A stretch of DNA of 64,000 bases from Miscanthus floridulus (lineage: Eukaryota; Streptophyta; Magnoliopsida; Poales; Poaceae): positions 75,905,368 to 75,969,367 of the forward strand of contig NC_089583.1 in assembly GCF_019320115.1 (NCBI RefSeq). Reading direction: 5' to 3'. Position numbers and translations under genes: made by a program. The notes beneath the pieces are model-generated. The model saw only the letters and a program-made list of their open reading frames with translations. It was not told where the DNA came from and did no database searches. Each line of letters starts with the position of its first letter. Position 1 is the first letter of the stretch. Shown here piece after piece: positions 22,289 to 35,499 of this stretch.

Positions 22289-25200
22289 TTGTAATATAAA
22301 TTTTGATGGATTTGTGATGTATGCAAGTCTTACTCACATGGCATACAGTGATATCGCCTTTAGCTTCGTGGTCTCTCAAGAAATGATGTCGGATGTTTAT
22401 GTGCTTGGTATGAGAGTGGTTCACAAGATTGTTTGCAAGTTTTATTGCACTCTCATTGTCACACAAAAGTAGGATTTTATTAATGCGAACATCCGAAATC
22501 ACTAAAGATTTGCCTCATCCAAAGTAGTCTTGCACAACAGCATTGGTCCACCACATACTCGGCTTCGGTGGTGTACAAGGCAACTAGGTTTTGTTTCTTT
22601 GAGCTCCATGACACCAATGACCTACCAAAAAATTGGCAAGTCCCCAATGTACTCTTTCAATCGACTTTGTAACCAACATAATCAGAATCTGAAAAGCCAA
22701 TCAAATGGAAAGTGGAACCCTTGTGATTCAGGTTGAGCACAATTACACCAAAAACCGAACCAAAATATCGGTTCATTCGGTTTTCGGTTTTGGTTTTAGT
22801 TTTCATTCTTGGCAAGTGTGGCTTCGGTGCTCAGCTTCGGTTTTGGGGTCCAACAGAACCGAACACCCAAACAAATCGAGCTGCAGTGAGCGCACAATAG
22901 TATTATCTCCCTTCCCGGAGTAGCAGGCTAGCAGCCCAAAGGCCTAAGCCCAATGCCACACACATATAAGCCTCTACTGCCTCAGCCTTCCCCATCCAAA
23001 ACCCTAAATCCTAATCCCACCCATTCCACATCACGTAGGTGAGTGCTTCAGGGCATGCAGCAGCGTGAGTAGGTGGTGCGGCGCGAGTACGAGAAGCGAT
23101 GGTGTGGCCGCGAGGTGCAGGCGGAGCACACATGTGGCGGCGAGCAGCGGGCGGAGCACGTGTTGTGGTGTGAGCAGGTGGTGTGACCGCGAGCAGCAGA
23201 GCACGCTCTGCGGTGGCGAGCAGGCGGTGCAGCCACGAGCAGCGACCATGCACAGCGGACGGGTACGAGCTTCGCGGGTGGCAGCGCCAAGCAGCGAGCA
23301 AGGAGCACCGGCGGCAGGGAGCAGTGTGGCACCGGCGCGAGCTACCGAGGAGGGAGCAGCGGAGGAGGATGCAAAGTTTGTGTAGTACAGTTTAAACCGA
23401 AAAACCAATGTAAAAAATCAAAACCGAACTCATCAGTTTTCTGTTCTGTATAAAACCGAACGGTTACCAATTCTTAGAAACCGAAGTTTTTAGGAGCCGA
23501 ACAAACCGAACCCAAGTGTCGATTTAAACCGGTTGCCTATGCTAACTTGCAACACCACAAGCCAAGGTGAGGAGTGTGTACTAAATATTGAAGAATTCTT
23601 TTAATGGCCACTAAGTGACATAATATCGGGCCTAGATGAACAAAGGTAAAGAAGGGATCCAATCATGGAGCGATATACCTTTTGATCGATGGCCTTTCCA
23701 TCTTCATTCAAGTCAAGATACCCATTTGTTGGCATAAGGGTATTGATGGGCTTGGAACCCTCCATGAAAAACTTCTTCAATATGTCTTGGGTATACTTGA
23801 TTTGACAAATGAAGGTGCCTTCTTTGAGTTGCTTGATTTCAAAACCAAGGAAGAACTGCAACTCTCCCATTATCGACATCTTAAACCTATTAGTCATGAT
23901 CCTACTAAACTCATCGCAAAGAGATTTATTAGTGCTACCAAATATTATGTCATTGACATATATTTAGCACACAAAAATATCATTATTGACTTTGCTAGTG
24001 AAAAGAGTATGATCAGCCCTTTCCATCTCAAAACCTTGGTTGAGTAGGGAGTCCTTTAGACAGTCATACCATGATCTAGGGGCTTGTTTTATTTAAGCCC
24101 ATAGATTGCTTTGTTGAGCTTGTAGAAATGGTGTGCAAATTTTGGATCTTCAAAGCCCAGTGGTTGCTCCACATGTACCAACTCAGATAGGGGGCGTTGA
24201 GGAAGGCACTTTTCATATCCATTTGACATAGTTTGAAGTTGTGATGTGTGGCAAACTAGGAGAATCAAATTGCCACAAGCCTTGCCACCGGAGCATATGT
24301 TTTGGGAAAATATAATCCTTCAATTTGGATGAATCCTTGATCTACCAACCTTGCTTTGTTTCTTGTTACCATGCCATGCTCATCTTGTTTGTTGCGGAAG
24401 ACCCATTTGATTTCAATCACATTTTTAGGTCTTTCCACTAAGGACCAGACTTCATTCCTAGTGAAGTTCTTCAACTCTTGTTGTATTGCCATGACCCAAT
24501 CTAGATCATCAAGTGCTTCTTCAACTCTTTTGGGCTCCAAAGAGGATACAAAGTAATGGAGCTCACAAAAGGTTGTCAATCTTAACAGTGTGAGAACTCC
24601 CTTCCTAAGTCTTTCAAGAATGTTTCCCACTGGATGATCCTTTTGTATGCTATGATGAACTCTTGGATGCATGTGGAGCTTGAGATTGATGTTGGATTGG
24701 TTGAGCATCTTCAACATCTTAACTTTGACAATAAGTTTGAGGCATGAGATCCTGATTGTTGTCATGTTCTCTTGGTTGGTCAATGTGTTGATGTTGAGGT
24801 TGAGTGCAATCTTTGTTGGCTTCACTACCTTTGACCAACTCTCGATGTGGATGGATCATCAATTCGTCATGAGTGGTTGTTAGATCATGTTGATGAGATT
24901 GATCTACATCTTGATGTTCAGCTTCAGCGGGTTTCACTTCTCCAATTGCTAGCTTCTTGGTTGCTTCACATGGAGAGGTTCTTCATTATCTACAATGCTT
25001 GCATTGACTTGCTCCTTTTGAGAGTCATCGGATTCATCGAAGGTCATGCCTATTGCAACTTCAACACAATTTGTGGTTGTGTTAAAGACACGATAGACAA
25101 GTTTGTTAGTAGCATAACCAAGAAGCAAACCAACATCAACCTTTAGTGCAAACTTTGAGCATTTGATTTCTTGTTAAGTATAAAAACACTTGCATCCACA

Positions 25201-25455
25201 AACTCTAACGTAATGCACCTTAGGTTTCTTACCCACTATGAGCTCTTAATTAGGCAGTCTTGCCATAAACCTTGTGAAGATAAAGTCGGTTGATTGCATG
25301 ACATGCCGTGTTAACCATGTTTCTGCCCAAAAAAGTGTTCGGAGTCTTGTATTCATTCAAGCATTGTTCTTGCGGCTTCAATGAGCGTTCGGTTCTTCCT
25401 CTCCGTAACATCATTTTGTTGTGGAGTGTATGGAACCGAAAACTCATGCTCACAA
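22289..25455 (-). pseudogene. Copia pol remnant, second copy
   Basis: This is the counterpart of 8830-11990, with the same domain order and nearly the same stops. Reverse transcriptase pieces lie at 24265-24825 and 23601-23897, and the RNase H piece at 22263-22502. A one-base change near 22488 shortens the RNase H frame relative to the first copy. Confidence 0.85.
22729..23545. mobile_element. hAT-like element in copia, second copy
   Basis: This is the counterpart of 9268-10084, with no length difference noticed. It interrupts RNase H at the same point. Confidence 0.5.
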
Positions 25456-25464
25456 TCAGCTCAT

Positions 25465-26125
25465 CATAAAGACCATTGGGGGCTACTATCGGTATATTGG
25501 GCCTCGGGTACCCTCTCTAAGGAGAAGGCCCAAACTGAACGGGATGCGCCAAACCTACTAAGGAGAAGGCCCAAACTGAACAAGGTACATCAACTACATG
25601 GAAGACAAGGCATCGACCGAATATGCTTAGAAGTCTAGTAAATCATATTGATCCATTTAGATTCGACTAGATCTCCTTGTAACAAACTATGAAAAATATA
25701 GATTTAGGTCATTCAGCATTCCATCTATAAATGTTGATTTATTAGTCAGACAATAAATCTTACAACTACCACCTTCATCGTCGCCATGCCAATTCTAGGC
25801 TCCTCTTCTTCTCTAGTCAATGTCTCCGCCGCCGGCACCGCCCAACCTGCCTCTCCCACCGTCCGGCGGGCAGCGACTGCCACCGCCCTCAGTTTGGTTA
25901 GTGACCTCTTTGTTCTAAGCCAAGAAAGCATGGAACTCCGCCCCAAAAAAATTCAAACCCTAATGCCGACAAGCTCCTTTGTTTCTGACGATGGTGGCCG
26001 CAGGTGAGATCTCCATCCTTTTTGTCCTCTTTTTATGGCCATGCCCGCACAGCTTAATTCTACGCACGAGATTAAGGATTCACCTAGTTATTTGTACCTA
26101 ACCAAACTACTGGTGTTTGCCTTCC
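25465..26125. other. LTR-like remnant and unassigned sequence, second copy
   Basis: This is the counterpart of 12000-12660, with one extra A in a homopolymer near 25950. No gene is supported. Confidence 0.3.
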
Positions 26126-26979
26126 GCCAGACACCTTTTAATTAACCGTGGACCAAACAAAGGCTTGGGACAAGAGAGTACCACATATAACTATACAGTA
26201 GAGAAGTTGAGCGGGCATGTACGTGACGAGACATACGAAATCGCGCGTACCATCGTAGGTACTGCTCTGCGATTCAGAGACCACCCAGATATACATATGT
26301 TTTTCAACACGCATTGCCTGGCTGACCACGTGTCCCTACAGTGCACCCACACTGTAGCCGCCCTAGCATCGATCGACCCCAATAATGCCTTCATCATTTC
26401 CTTCCTAACTCCTCTCCATACCGCGCACACCAACGCCACGCAGCTACCTCTAGGGCTCTCTCCTAGCCCAAAGCTTTCTGCAGTGACGCAACAGTAGCCG
26501 GTCGTCAGCGACGCCATTGCTCTGAATGCTCTGTGGCTCATGCCCTCACCCTCTCTCCCTCCCTGCGAAGTCACTGCCATAAACAAACAAACCAACACAC
26601 ACACGATATGTCCTAGCAAACACAACACCTAAAAGCTTCACTCTCACATCTTTCTGCTTCCTGTCCACAAACACACACACCGGCCCCTTTCACCATCTCT
26701 AGCTTTTTCGTCGATCTGTTTTTTCGACCTTGGCTTTCCTTCCCCTTTTAAAGCTTTGATGCACACACCACACCGGCCAGTCGAAATGGACACCCTCCAC
26801 CTGTTGATGTGAAGATCTGTTTCATTTCCAGTGTAGTCTCACATGTGAGAGGAACGGATCCAGCAAGCGAATTGAAGAAGTTGACGATGAGAAGCAGTAG
26901 CGCGCAGTGGCGGTACCGCTAGAACTAGCTAGATCTCCTCTCTTACTAGCTAGAAGCTTGTACAAACAGTGCACCACAG

Positions 26980-27774
26980 ATGTTACCTTACCCTAACCCT
27001 CACCATTTCGGCGTCTCCCAAGAACCCCCACACCCAAACCCTACCGGCTTCCCCATGCTTCCGCCAGGCGCGCATCTGGATCAGCACTACGTGGACCATC
27101 ACTTCTTCCCCGGCCACGGCCACTTCAACTCCGAGACACTGGAGGCGGTGCTGAGGCCGACGCGCGCTGCTCCAGAGTGCGAGGCCGTAGTGGCTGCCGC
27201 CGCCGGCCAGGGCCAGGGCCACGGCCACGCCCGGGCGCGGAAGCGGCCGTTCCGGACGGACAGGCACAGCAAGATCCGGACGGCGCAGGGCGTGCGCGAC
27301 CGCCGGATGCGGCTGTCCCTCGACGTCGCGCGCGACTTCTTCGCGCTGCAGGACCGGCTCGGCTTCGATAAGGCCAGCAAGACGGTGGACTGGCTGCTCA
27401 CCCAGTCCAAGCCGGCCATCGAACGGCTCGCCGCCACCGAGCCCTCCCAGCGAAGCGTCGGCGGCAGCGACGACGCAGCTTTGTCACCCCCGACGTCAGG
27501 GGCGGCTGATGGATCAGGTAAGAGAGGAGGAGTTGCCGAGAAGTTGGGCTCCAGAAGTCCATCTCCATCAGCCGCCCCTGGATCAGGTAAGAGAGGAGGA
27601 GTTGCCGAGATGGAGCACACCTGCGAGCTGGACCGCCTCGTGTCGGCCGCACCAGTGCTTAGTGAGTACTACTACGGCCTCAGCGAGATGATGAGCAACG
27701 ACAACGGAGGAGATGGCGACGACGATGGTGAGTACGAGGAAGACGGTGATTTCCTGGACGGTATGCAATATTAG
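26980..27774 (+). CDS. Class II TCP transcription factor, second (identical) copy
   Basis: The predicted 264-residue protein is identical to that at 13515-14309, including the TCP domain (residues about 88-150), the duplicated [10 protein letters not shown] and the acidic tail. The offset between the copies stays at 13465 bases from before the upstream ORFs to well beyond the stop, so this whole gene region shows no insertion or deletion. Such perfect identity would mean a very recent tandem duplication, or the same locus assembled twice. The position of the N run favours the second view. If both are real, dosage of a branching or organ-growth regulator would be doubled. Regulatory DNA is duplicated with it (12661-13514 and 26126-26979). 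Confidence 0.85.
   Translation: MLPYPNPHHFGVSQEPPHPNPTGFPMLPPGAHLDQHYVDHHFFPGHGHFNSETLEAVLRPTRAAPECEAVVAAAAGQGQGHGHARARKRPFRTDRHSKIRTAQGVRDRRMRLSLDVARDFFALQDRLGFDKASKTVDWLLTQSKPAIERLAATEPSQRSVGGSDDAALSPPTSGAADGSGKRGGVAEKLGSRSPSPSAAPGSGKRGGVAEMEHTCELDRLVSAAPVLSEYYYGLSEMMSNDNGGDGDDDGEYEEDGDFLDGMQY
27498..27609 (+). repeat. Interlaced inverted/direct repeat in TCP, second copy
   Basis: This is the counterpart of 14033-14144. Inverted arms lie at 27498-27512 and 27565-27579, and direct repeats at 27511-27540 and 27580-27609. Confidence 0.9.
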
Positions 27775-30165
27775 TATGTACTAGCAGCTTGCATGGTTTC
27801 TACGTATGTAGTACTAGTAGCTGCTTGCAAGCTTACCTAGCTAGCTCTTTCTTTATCTGGCAAGCACTTCTTCACTATCGTTAGTTCCTAGTATGCATGT
27901 GTACTCCTTTAAGTTAATGCTACTGGCAAATGCTGTGTCAGATGTTACTCTTGTGCTTTGATGTTACTAGCTATCTGTTATTATGAATGTGCTCCGCTTG
28001 CTTTTGATTTTCCATTTGAGCATTCTTTTGGGTTTTTTATGAAGGTCAGGATAGACTAGCTAGGAAAGAAGGTTCCTTGTTTGACTGGATAATTTCATGA
28101 GTTGGGTCAACGCATATATATAGACACTAAATTATTTAAGGTCTTACCCAAATGTCTTTCTCCAAACTTGATGATGTTGAAGATGCCATGAACGGTCAAA
28201 CTGAAAGTTTCTTAACCTAGATTGTGTTCTCCTATTGCGTGTCAAAAACATTTCCTAATTTTGATTGTGTAAAAATAAAATCTCGTATCCTTCTTATATT
28301 AGTGATAACATTGACTTGCTCATCTCATGTATCTTTCTAGTTGCGCGATGGTTTGCAGGGTGCATTTGTTGAGTTGGATGATGGGTTCAAAGAACATGTT
28401 AAACAAGGCCATAAGATTTTTGAAATAAAAACACATGATAATTCAACGGATAAGAAAAATATGTTACAATCTTTTTTAGTAATTCTAATTTCATAAAGTT
28501 ATTAAAATACTTCTGTTCTGATCTTGTTGGGTTTTAATTTCATTGGTTGACATGGCAATTCTTAGGTCAAAAGGCAATGAGGAGTATATCAAACTTCAGC
28601 TAGATAATATGCATGGCACCAAAGAATGTCGTGTATGCTTATGAGCTCCATCCTAAATGCAATTAAAAACCAATGACAACAAAACTGCAGCCAGCAAATT
28701 ACTTCTCCAATTTAGAATCAAGCTAGATTCCGTAAATAGATCAAACTTTCACCAGGTTCAGGTTGTTGGTGGAATAATTTGGTTTTGTTTTGTAGGTACT
28801 TCACCTGAACCATGCACTATACCTGTTCAAAATACTAGCTGTTATTGAAAAGTGAAATAACAAAAATTCTCAAATTTATTTTGTTAGTTATTTCATCTTT
28901 ATTTTGGATCGGAGCAACATCTTTGTTTGAAGTTGTTTTGAGGTTGAAAGTTCATGAAATATAGCTGGTCTTTAGTGAGCATAACGATGGCTTTTATATC
29001 ATCACAAACTATACTTTTTCGTAAAAGGCTCTTAATTCATAATAGATGTAACTAAATTTACATTATCAAAGTTGCATAACATGGTAACATGTAACCTTTC
29101 CAACATTACTCATACAAATTAATGGCATGAGAGAAATTCAGTTGAATAGCAAAAAGGGAAGTTAGTTTCATAACGATTACTAGATCGATGACTAATTCTC
29201 AGAATATATATATTTGTACCTATATATAAATATTATGTGCTGAAAGATGCAAAATGCTGAAACATTTCTGTTATTTAAAAATGTGCCTATAACATTATAG
29301 TAGGTTTTTATACCATCTGTCGCATATTATACTAGTTTATTAGTAGGTTTAATAAATTATAAATATATTAAATAAGAAGAAGGTTTAGTTACATTTTGGA
29401 GACAGTCTTGATGACAAAAACAATACTACTCCTTATACATCATTGTAAGAAAAAACAACAGTGAATATTCATATGGGTTTAATTAGTAGGTAATTAATGC
29501 AATCGATGAAAATGAAGAGCATCTCTAGCAGATGCATGTATTATATATACAATATGTGAAACTAGCCAAGTAATAAAGATAATCTATCAGACCTAGGGAA
29601 AAATTAACCGCTACTAGGCTAATGTCCATCAGATTCTGTTAGCAAGTCCAATGCACTTTATAAGATATAAAATTAAAGGTTCAAAGAATTACCATGTACT
29701 TGATGTCTGATCTCTATTTTTCCAAGTATCAGACAAAATTACTGTGGTTTTAATCTTTTAGGTATAATTTGATTCTCAGTTTTTTTTTCCTAAAGATTTT
29801 TTTTCACTTTTATATAAATGTGCAAAGTATCAAAGTCACACAAATGAACCATTCATATATCTGCAATTCTGCATTCATGACCAACCTCTCGGTTAACTGT
29901 AAAATATAGCTCGGCCAAGAAGAATTAATGCCCTAGGTCTAAATTGTTCTGAATTCTTGAAAAACAAATCCTTAGATTTGTACACTTGTTTCATTCACAA
30001 CCATGCAAGTAGCTGGACAAAAGAACATACAATAATAATTAAAAGGCCCACCTGTAAAGATGTGTGTGTGCCTTTTAATTAGGAATATATGGCATGCATC
30101 ATGCATGATTTCACTTGGTATTTGCTTTTGCCTTTGTTATGTTTTCGTATACCAGTTGTTACACT

Positions 30166-31809
30166 CACTACCGGATACGTCGAATTTGCCGAGTGTTTTT
30201 ATGTTTGCCGAGTGTATTCTTTCGGGCACTCGGCAAACAAGTTCTTTGCCAAGTGCTGCGCTAAAAACACTCGGCAAAAAAAACCCTTGGTAAAGAGGAG
30301 GTTTGCCGAGTGTCAAAAAAAAAGCACTCGGCAAACAGGGGGTTTGTCGAGTGTTTTTTTTACACTCGGCAAATCAATAAAATCTTTTTTCTGGGAAAGG
30401 AGAATAAAAAAATGCAAAAAAAACTTTGTCGAGTGCCCAGATCTAGCTATTCTGAATTCTCTTATTTCTTGAATTTGTTTAGTATTTAGTAACCCGATAC
30501 AAAATAAATAAAAAGAAAGGCCCTTTTTTCGAAAAAATTCGGATTTTTATACACATTAAAATGCTATTTTCGTTCCGAATTATTACCTATTCTCTTTCAT
30601 TATTATGAAATTCTATTGCCATTAGAATATTGATTGATAGACAATTAATAAAAAGAAAACTCTAATAGAAAATGAAATGGTCGACCCAGACATAGACGGT
30701 CGACCCTAGGACACTCGGCAAAGGAAAAAAATATTTTTTCTGGGTAAGAAGGAGAAGAAAACAATGAAAAAAAAACTTTGCCGCACTCGGCAAAGGAAAA
30801 AATCTTTTTTTTCTGGGAAAGAAGGAGAAGAAAAAAATGAAAAAAAAACTTTGCCGAGTTCCCAGATCTAGGACACTCGGTAAAGGGAAAAAAACCTTTT
30901 TAACAGGCCCCAGCGGACGCCCCTCCCCCTCCCCTTCTTGATTCCCCCGCAGGCGGCCCACCCCCTCCCCTTCTTCCCCCGCCGTCGGCCCACCCCCTCC
31001 CCTCCCTTCTTCCCCCGCCGACCGCCTGCCCCTCCCCCTCCTCCCCCTCTCTCTTCCCTGGATCCGGCGCGGCCGCCCCCTCCTCTCCCTCTCTTCCTCG
31101 GATCCCGCTCCCCCCTCCCCTCCCTCCCCTCCTCCCTCTCCGGCGCCGGCGCGGACCCGCCCTCCCCTCATCCTGGATCCGGCACGGCCCCCGCCCTCCT
31201 CCCTCTCCCGGATCCGACGCGCCCCCTCCTCTCCTCCCTCTCCTGGATCCGGCGCGCCCCCTCCTCCTCCCTCTTCGGCGCGGCCCCGCCCTCCCCTCCA
31301 CCCTCTCCCGGCCCTCCCTCTCCCGGATCCGACGGCGACGCCCCCCTTCCGGCCCTCCCTGTCTAGATCCGGCGGCGACGGGCGTGGTGGTGGTGGCGGG
31401 CGTGGCTGTTGCGGCGGCCTGGGCGTGGTTGCGCGGCGTGGTGGTGGTGCGGCGTGGTGGGGCCCTCCCTTCTTCCCTGGCGTGGTGGCGGCGGCGTAGA
31501 TGGTGGTGGTGCGGCGTGGTGGGGCCCTCCCTTCTTCCCCGACGTGGTGGCAGCGGCGTGGATGGTGGTGGCGGTGCTGGTGGTGCGGGCGTGGTGTCGG
31601 CGTGCCTTTTTTATTTTTTTTTGAAAAAAAGTTTGCCGAGTGTTTTTTTTTTTTGCACTCGGCAAAAACACTCGACAAACTAGCGTTTGCTGTTAACAAG
31701 TTTGCCGAGTGAACCCTTTGCCGAGTGTTTTTAGGACTTCGCCGAGTGCCCCTGGCACTCGGCAAATCTCCTGTATTGGCACTCGGCAAATCTCTTGTAT
31801 CTTGTAGTG
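30166..31809. mobile_element. Non-autonomous CACTA element, second copy
   Basis: This is the counterpart of 16701-18369 with the same ACT target duplication (30163-30165 and 31810-31812), 25 bases shorter in total. The core minisatellite has lost one unit. The minus-strand ORF of 375 codons here is read-through of repeat sequence and does not match the shorter frame of the first copy. Confidence 0.9.
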
Positions 31810-31991
31810 ACTACTATTCTGCATATATATTGTTGAAGCAATGAAGCCATATATGATTTTCTGTAAAAGGAGTGCAGCATGTAGTGTTTTGTTCTACTTT
31901 CTCCCGTTATTAATTCATGTAGTGTGTAACAGAGCTGATGCATGTAGCACTTTTATGAACTTTGCATAAATTTTCATTTATTTACAATATA

Positions 31992-32209
31992 CTCCATCCG
32001 TCCTTAAATGTTAGTCGCCACGATTTACGTGCCAATAACTTTGACTCGATTTATAAAAAATACGTGCAACATTCCTATCTTCAAATAAATTTATTAAAAT
32101 ACTAAATTCAACTATGATACTAATTATGTATAATAAATATTAATATTTTTTAATATATATTTAGTCAAAGTTGTTTATCGGGAAACCAAAACGTCAGGGA
32201 CAGAGGGAG
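31992..32209. mobile_element. Stowaway-like (Tc1/mariner) MITE, complete
   Basis: The 218-bp element has ends CTCCATCCGTCC and GGACAGAGGGAG (imperfect inverse) and TA on both sides (31990-31991 and 32210-32211). It has an AT-rich interior and no ORF. It lies across the boundary of the duplicated segment, which ends at 32117. Confidence 0.8.
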
Positions 32210-32211
32210 TA

Positions 32212-35148
32212 CGTGACATTGTGACTGATCCCAGTGGGTGTATCAACATAGCTAGCGTGAGTGGTGAATGGTACTATAGTAGAGAGAGAGAGGAGAACAA
32301 TGCATCATCCATCGTCTGATTCACACATAAGAATCTGTCACTACTAGTAGCTAGCTAGCTATAGGTACTTGTAATATAATGGTTGTGGCATCGAGAGGAT
32401 CACCTTCTTATTACTAGTTTGCACGAATTTTGTGGCGCACGCGGGCAGCACGTTGTATAGCACACCAAATGGATGCACGCACGTCACACAACGGCCAACA
32501 GTAGTGACACTCCAAGCACCAGCTATACACATAATAACATATATCCTAGGTAGTAGACTACTAGTAGGTGTGCAGCAGGTAGCTAGCCCAATCGGTCTAT
32601 AGCAAGTAGAGAGGGCTAGCTAGCTCTACATGATCTTGATTTGATCGGTTTGCGGCCAAAGTACTGTTGCAGTGCGCTCTTCCCGTATAGCACACGCACG
32701 CATACTGCATACAGATCAGATACAGTTGGATATATCCATCGCGATGTCGACCGGGGAAATTGAACTGTCCTTGCATTGTTTGCACATCATCACCACTGAG
32801 CTAGAGAAAAGCAGCTAGCAGTTTGTTGCTTGATTCTTGGCGAGGGGGCAGTGCTAGGCAGCTGTGGGTGGGCGTGCGATCGCGAGCCGCGTGATGCGCA
32901 GTGCGTGCGTGGTGGATCGCCTTTTGGTAAGGGGAAAAGCCTGGTCTCCAGCCGACGCGCTGCTAGTGCTAGGGGCGGCCGCCCCTGCACTGCACGGGCT
33001 GAGGGGACGACAAGATGTGCTCGTGCTGTGCTGTGTCGTGTCGGCGCGCGGCCTAGCTATATAACAGCTGCGGGATGGAGCAGCAACCGTAGCATAGCTA
33101 GGGCACCCTGACGATCGAACATGGCGACGTGCGTAGGCTCGGCCCCGTGTCCTCAGCAGCTAGCTCTACCCAGCTACCGGCCGGTCTCTGCTCTTCTCCT
33201 GCACGTATGTAGCTTGTCCGATCTACCTGCAGCTGACGATCGCGCGCGGTCAAAGTGTGTTGACCCCGACAAGCAAGACATAAGCGGTCAGCATTTTTCG
33301 AACAAGTGTCACATTTACGTCTTAAATCAGGCAAAACTGTGTGACATTTCCTGTATATTCGTTCTTAGTGTGGGTAAACTTTAAGGAAAAAAAGTACTTT
33401 CACCATGCTTACCTTTTTTATTTGATGTCCTGAAATCCAGGGGAAAGTTATGCTTGGTCATATGATTAAAGCAACGTGAATGTGTAACTCTGAATACTTT
33501 CATATAGATACGTACTTTTCAAAATTAGAAAACATCTCTTATAAACAATGAAGGTAGATGCATATTTTAAATAAGACGAATTAGAATGATTAGGCTACTT
33601 CCGCCCAAAATGATATTCCCTCCAACCTCCGTCCACGAAGAGGTAAATCCAGTCTTAGTAAGAGTTTTATGTCACTATTTACAAGAGAGCCCATGTATTG
33701 AAATCAATGTAGATAAATTTCATCCCCATGAAAATTATGTCATCCCATGAAACTTTAATTTATCATCTGTCTTATGCATGTCAGCTTATTTAATGCCATG
33801 AAATTTTCCATTGAGACTGCCTTAAGAATTTCTAAAGTCTAAATTTTACCAATAAATAGAAGTATTTCTGAGTATCTATCTCAAGTTGGCCCGGCTGCTT
33901 TAATGAGTGGCATGAAAAAAAAATCCCTCCTATTTGAAAGTCCTTATATATTTGTGGACTAGAGACTTCGTAACATATATCACTCTATCCAAAGCTTTCA
34001 TGTCATGTAAGAGTAAGAGTAAATTTTACTGGAGTCCTTGAACATGTCCTGAGTTCTTGTTCTAGCTCTGATACTTTCAAATTACACATTCAGCCTGTCG
34101 CGAGTTCTCATCCAAGTCTCGGCACTTGTAAATTACACACTTGGCTTCCTAAACATGCACACTATCATCTCCATAAACTTGCTCCAGTTTCTCATTCCAT
34201 CTCGAAGAGTAATTGTAAATTGCGCGCACACTTAATTAGCTTCGTGAACTTGTATTATGAAGAGTACTTGTAAATTGCACACTTAGCTTCATGAACTTGT
34301 ATTATATATTGTACCATCCAGGTCCATCTCCTCCCCCGTGTCACATCATCCACACCCAGTTGCACTGCACGTGCCCGCCTCACCTACATGGTCGTGCAGC
34401 GCTGCACCATGATCGCCCCATGCCACCAAGCTCACCCAGGCTGCCACATTGTGCGAATCTAGCTTTTCTTGAAGATGAGTATCCGCCCGAGCCCCTGCTG
34501 CCATGGTCCTCGGCGCCCTTGCTCGACTCGCTTCTGCTCCACCTCATGGCATCGCTGGTGCTAGCCCCCGCGTCGCGGAGTCGCACTCGACACCGATACC
34601 TAAACTCTTTACTGTTGAAAAAAAACTTAGATTAAACATGATCTTAACTTAGCTTAAACATGATCACTAATTAAAACTTATGCGGAATTGGTCTTAGTGA
34701 CTAACCAGAGTTTGTAGATTCCATCTGTGTGCCTCCGCAGATGTGGGAGAGTTGATGTAGATGGAGTAGATCTTAGTCTTCACTAGATTAGAGCTTGATG
34801 CTCCTAGTTGGTGAAGAACGCGGTAGATCTTGCAATACCTGGGCGGGCATGGGTAGATGGTCTTCAAGACCTTTCAGCATCTAATCGATCAATTCAGGTG
34901 TTCCTCGATGGCAACGATGGGAAAACATTGGGGGACGTTTGCATTGGGGCATCACCCCTTATTTATATGCGTTGCAGGCCTAGGGGCCAAACCCTAGATC
35001 ACGACAAATCTAATTTGTTGGATATATATGGCACGTGGACCAGAAAATTAATAATTAATTAATCTCAGGATTAGCCGAGATCACATTCCAACACTTACCT
35101 CCTTCCTCTCCACCACCATTTCTTTTTAAATTTAAGATGCACACATAT
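32212..35148. other. Intergenic sequence, no gene recognised
   Basis: Mixed sequence with many CTAGCTAG-type words near 32340-32640 and a GC-rich patch at 32840-33240. From 34020 to 34290 there are related phrases ending TTGTAAATTGCACACTT repeated three or four times, which suggests an old tandem duplication. None of the ORFs (for example 32830-33111 and 34291-34635) shows a known domain. Confidence 0.5.
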
Positions 35149-35480
35149 CCTATATCTAAATAGGAGAACTCCATTAACTTATTTTTTTCGATTCTCCTTA
35201 AGCCACGTCACTCCTTTTCTTTGGACTCGCCGTTCCTCCGTTCCACTATCGATTGGTCTACTGCAACGCACTATCCATTGGTCTGCCACGAGAACTGCAA
35301 CTGCTGCAATCTCCTATACCTAGATAGGAGAACACCATTAACTTATTTTTCTGGCTTCTCCTTATGCCACGTCACTCCTTTTCTTTGGACTCACCGTTCC
35401 TCCGTAACTCCGTTTCACTATACATTGGTCTACCGTAACGCACTATCCATTGGTCTGCCACGAGAAACTGCTTCTGGTGC
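35149..35480 (+). repeat. Tandem duplication, two units of about 160 bases
   Basis: Unit 1 starts CCTATATCTAAATAGGAGAA near 35149 and unit 2 CCTATACCTAGATAGGAGAA near 35311. Both continue through CCACGTCACTCCTTTTCTTTGGACTC to CACTATCCATTGGTCTGCCACGAGAA (shown in parts). Unit 2 carries a short extra segment. The CCTATAYCTARATAGGAG palindromic start is often seen at Helitron-type repeats, but no matching end was found. Confidence 0.7.
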
Positions 35481-35499
35481 AAATGCATGCAAAAGAAAA

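Larger units (their letters stand above)
18781..32117 (+). repeat. Downstream copy of the 13.4-kb duplication
   Basis: It begins at the first base after the gap, inside the 90-bp repeat unit, and follows the upstream copy to 32117, where the upstream copy ran into N. Differences are mostly single-base insertions or deletions in short runs (about 13 extra bases net in the first 1.3 kb), an (AT)n length change (-58), a 36-base unit missing from the CACTA core, and a few substitutions. Confidence 0.97.

Noticed and set aside
30662..31789. 375-codon minus-strand ORF
   Set aside because: It is read-through of the CACTA subterminal repeats and core; the first copy breaks this frame by small indels, so it is not under selection.
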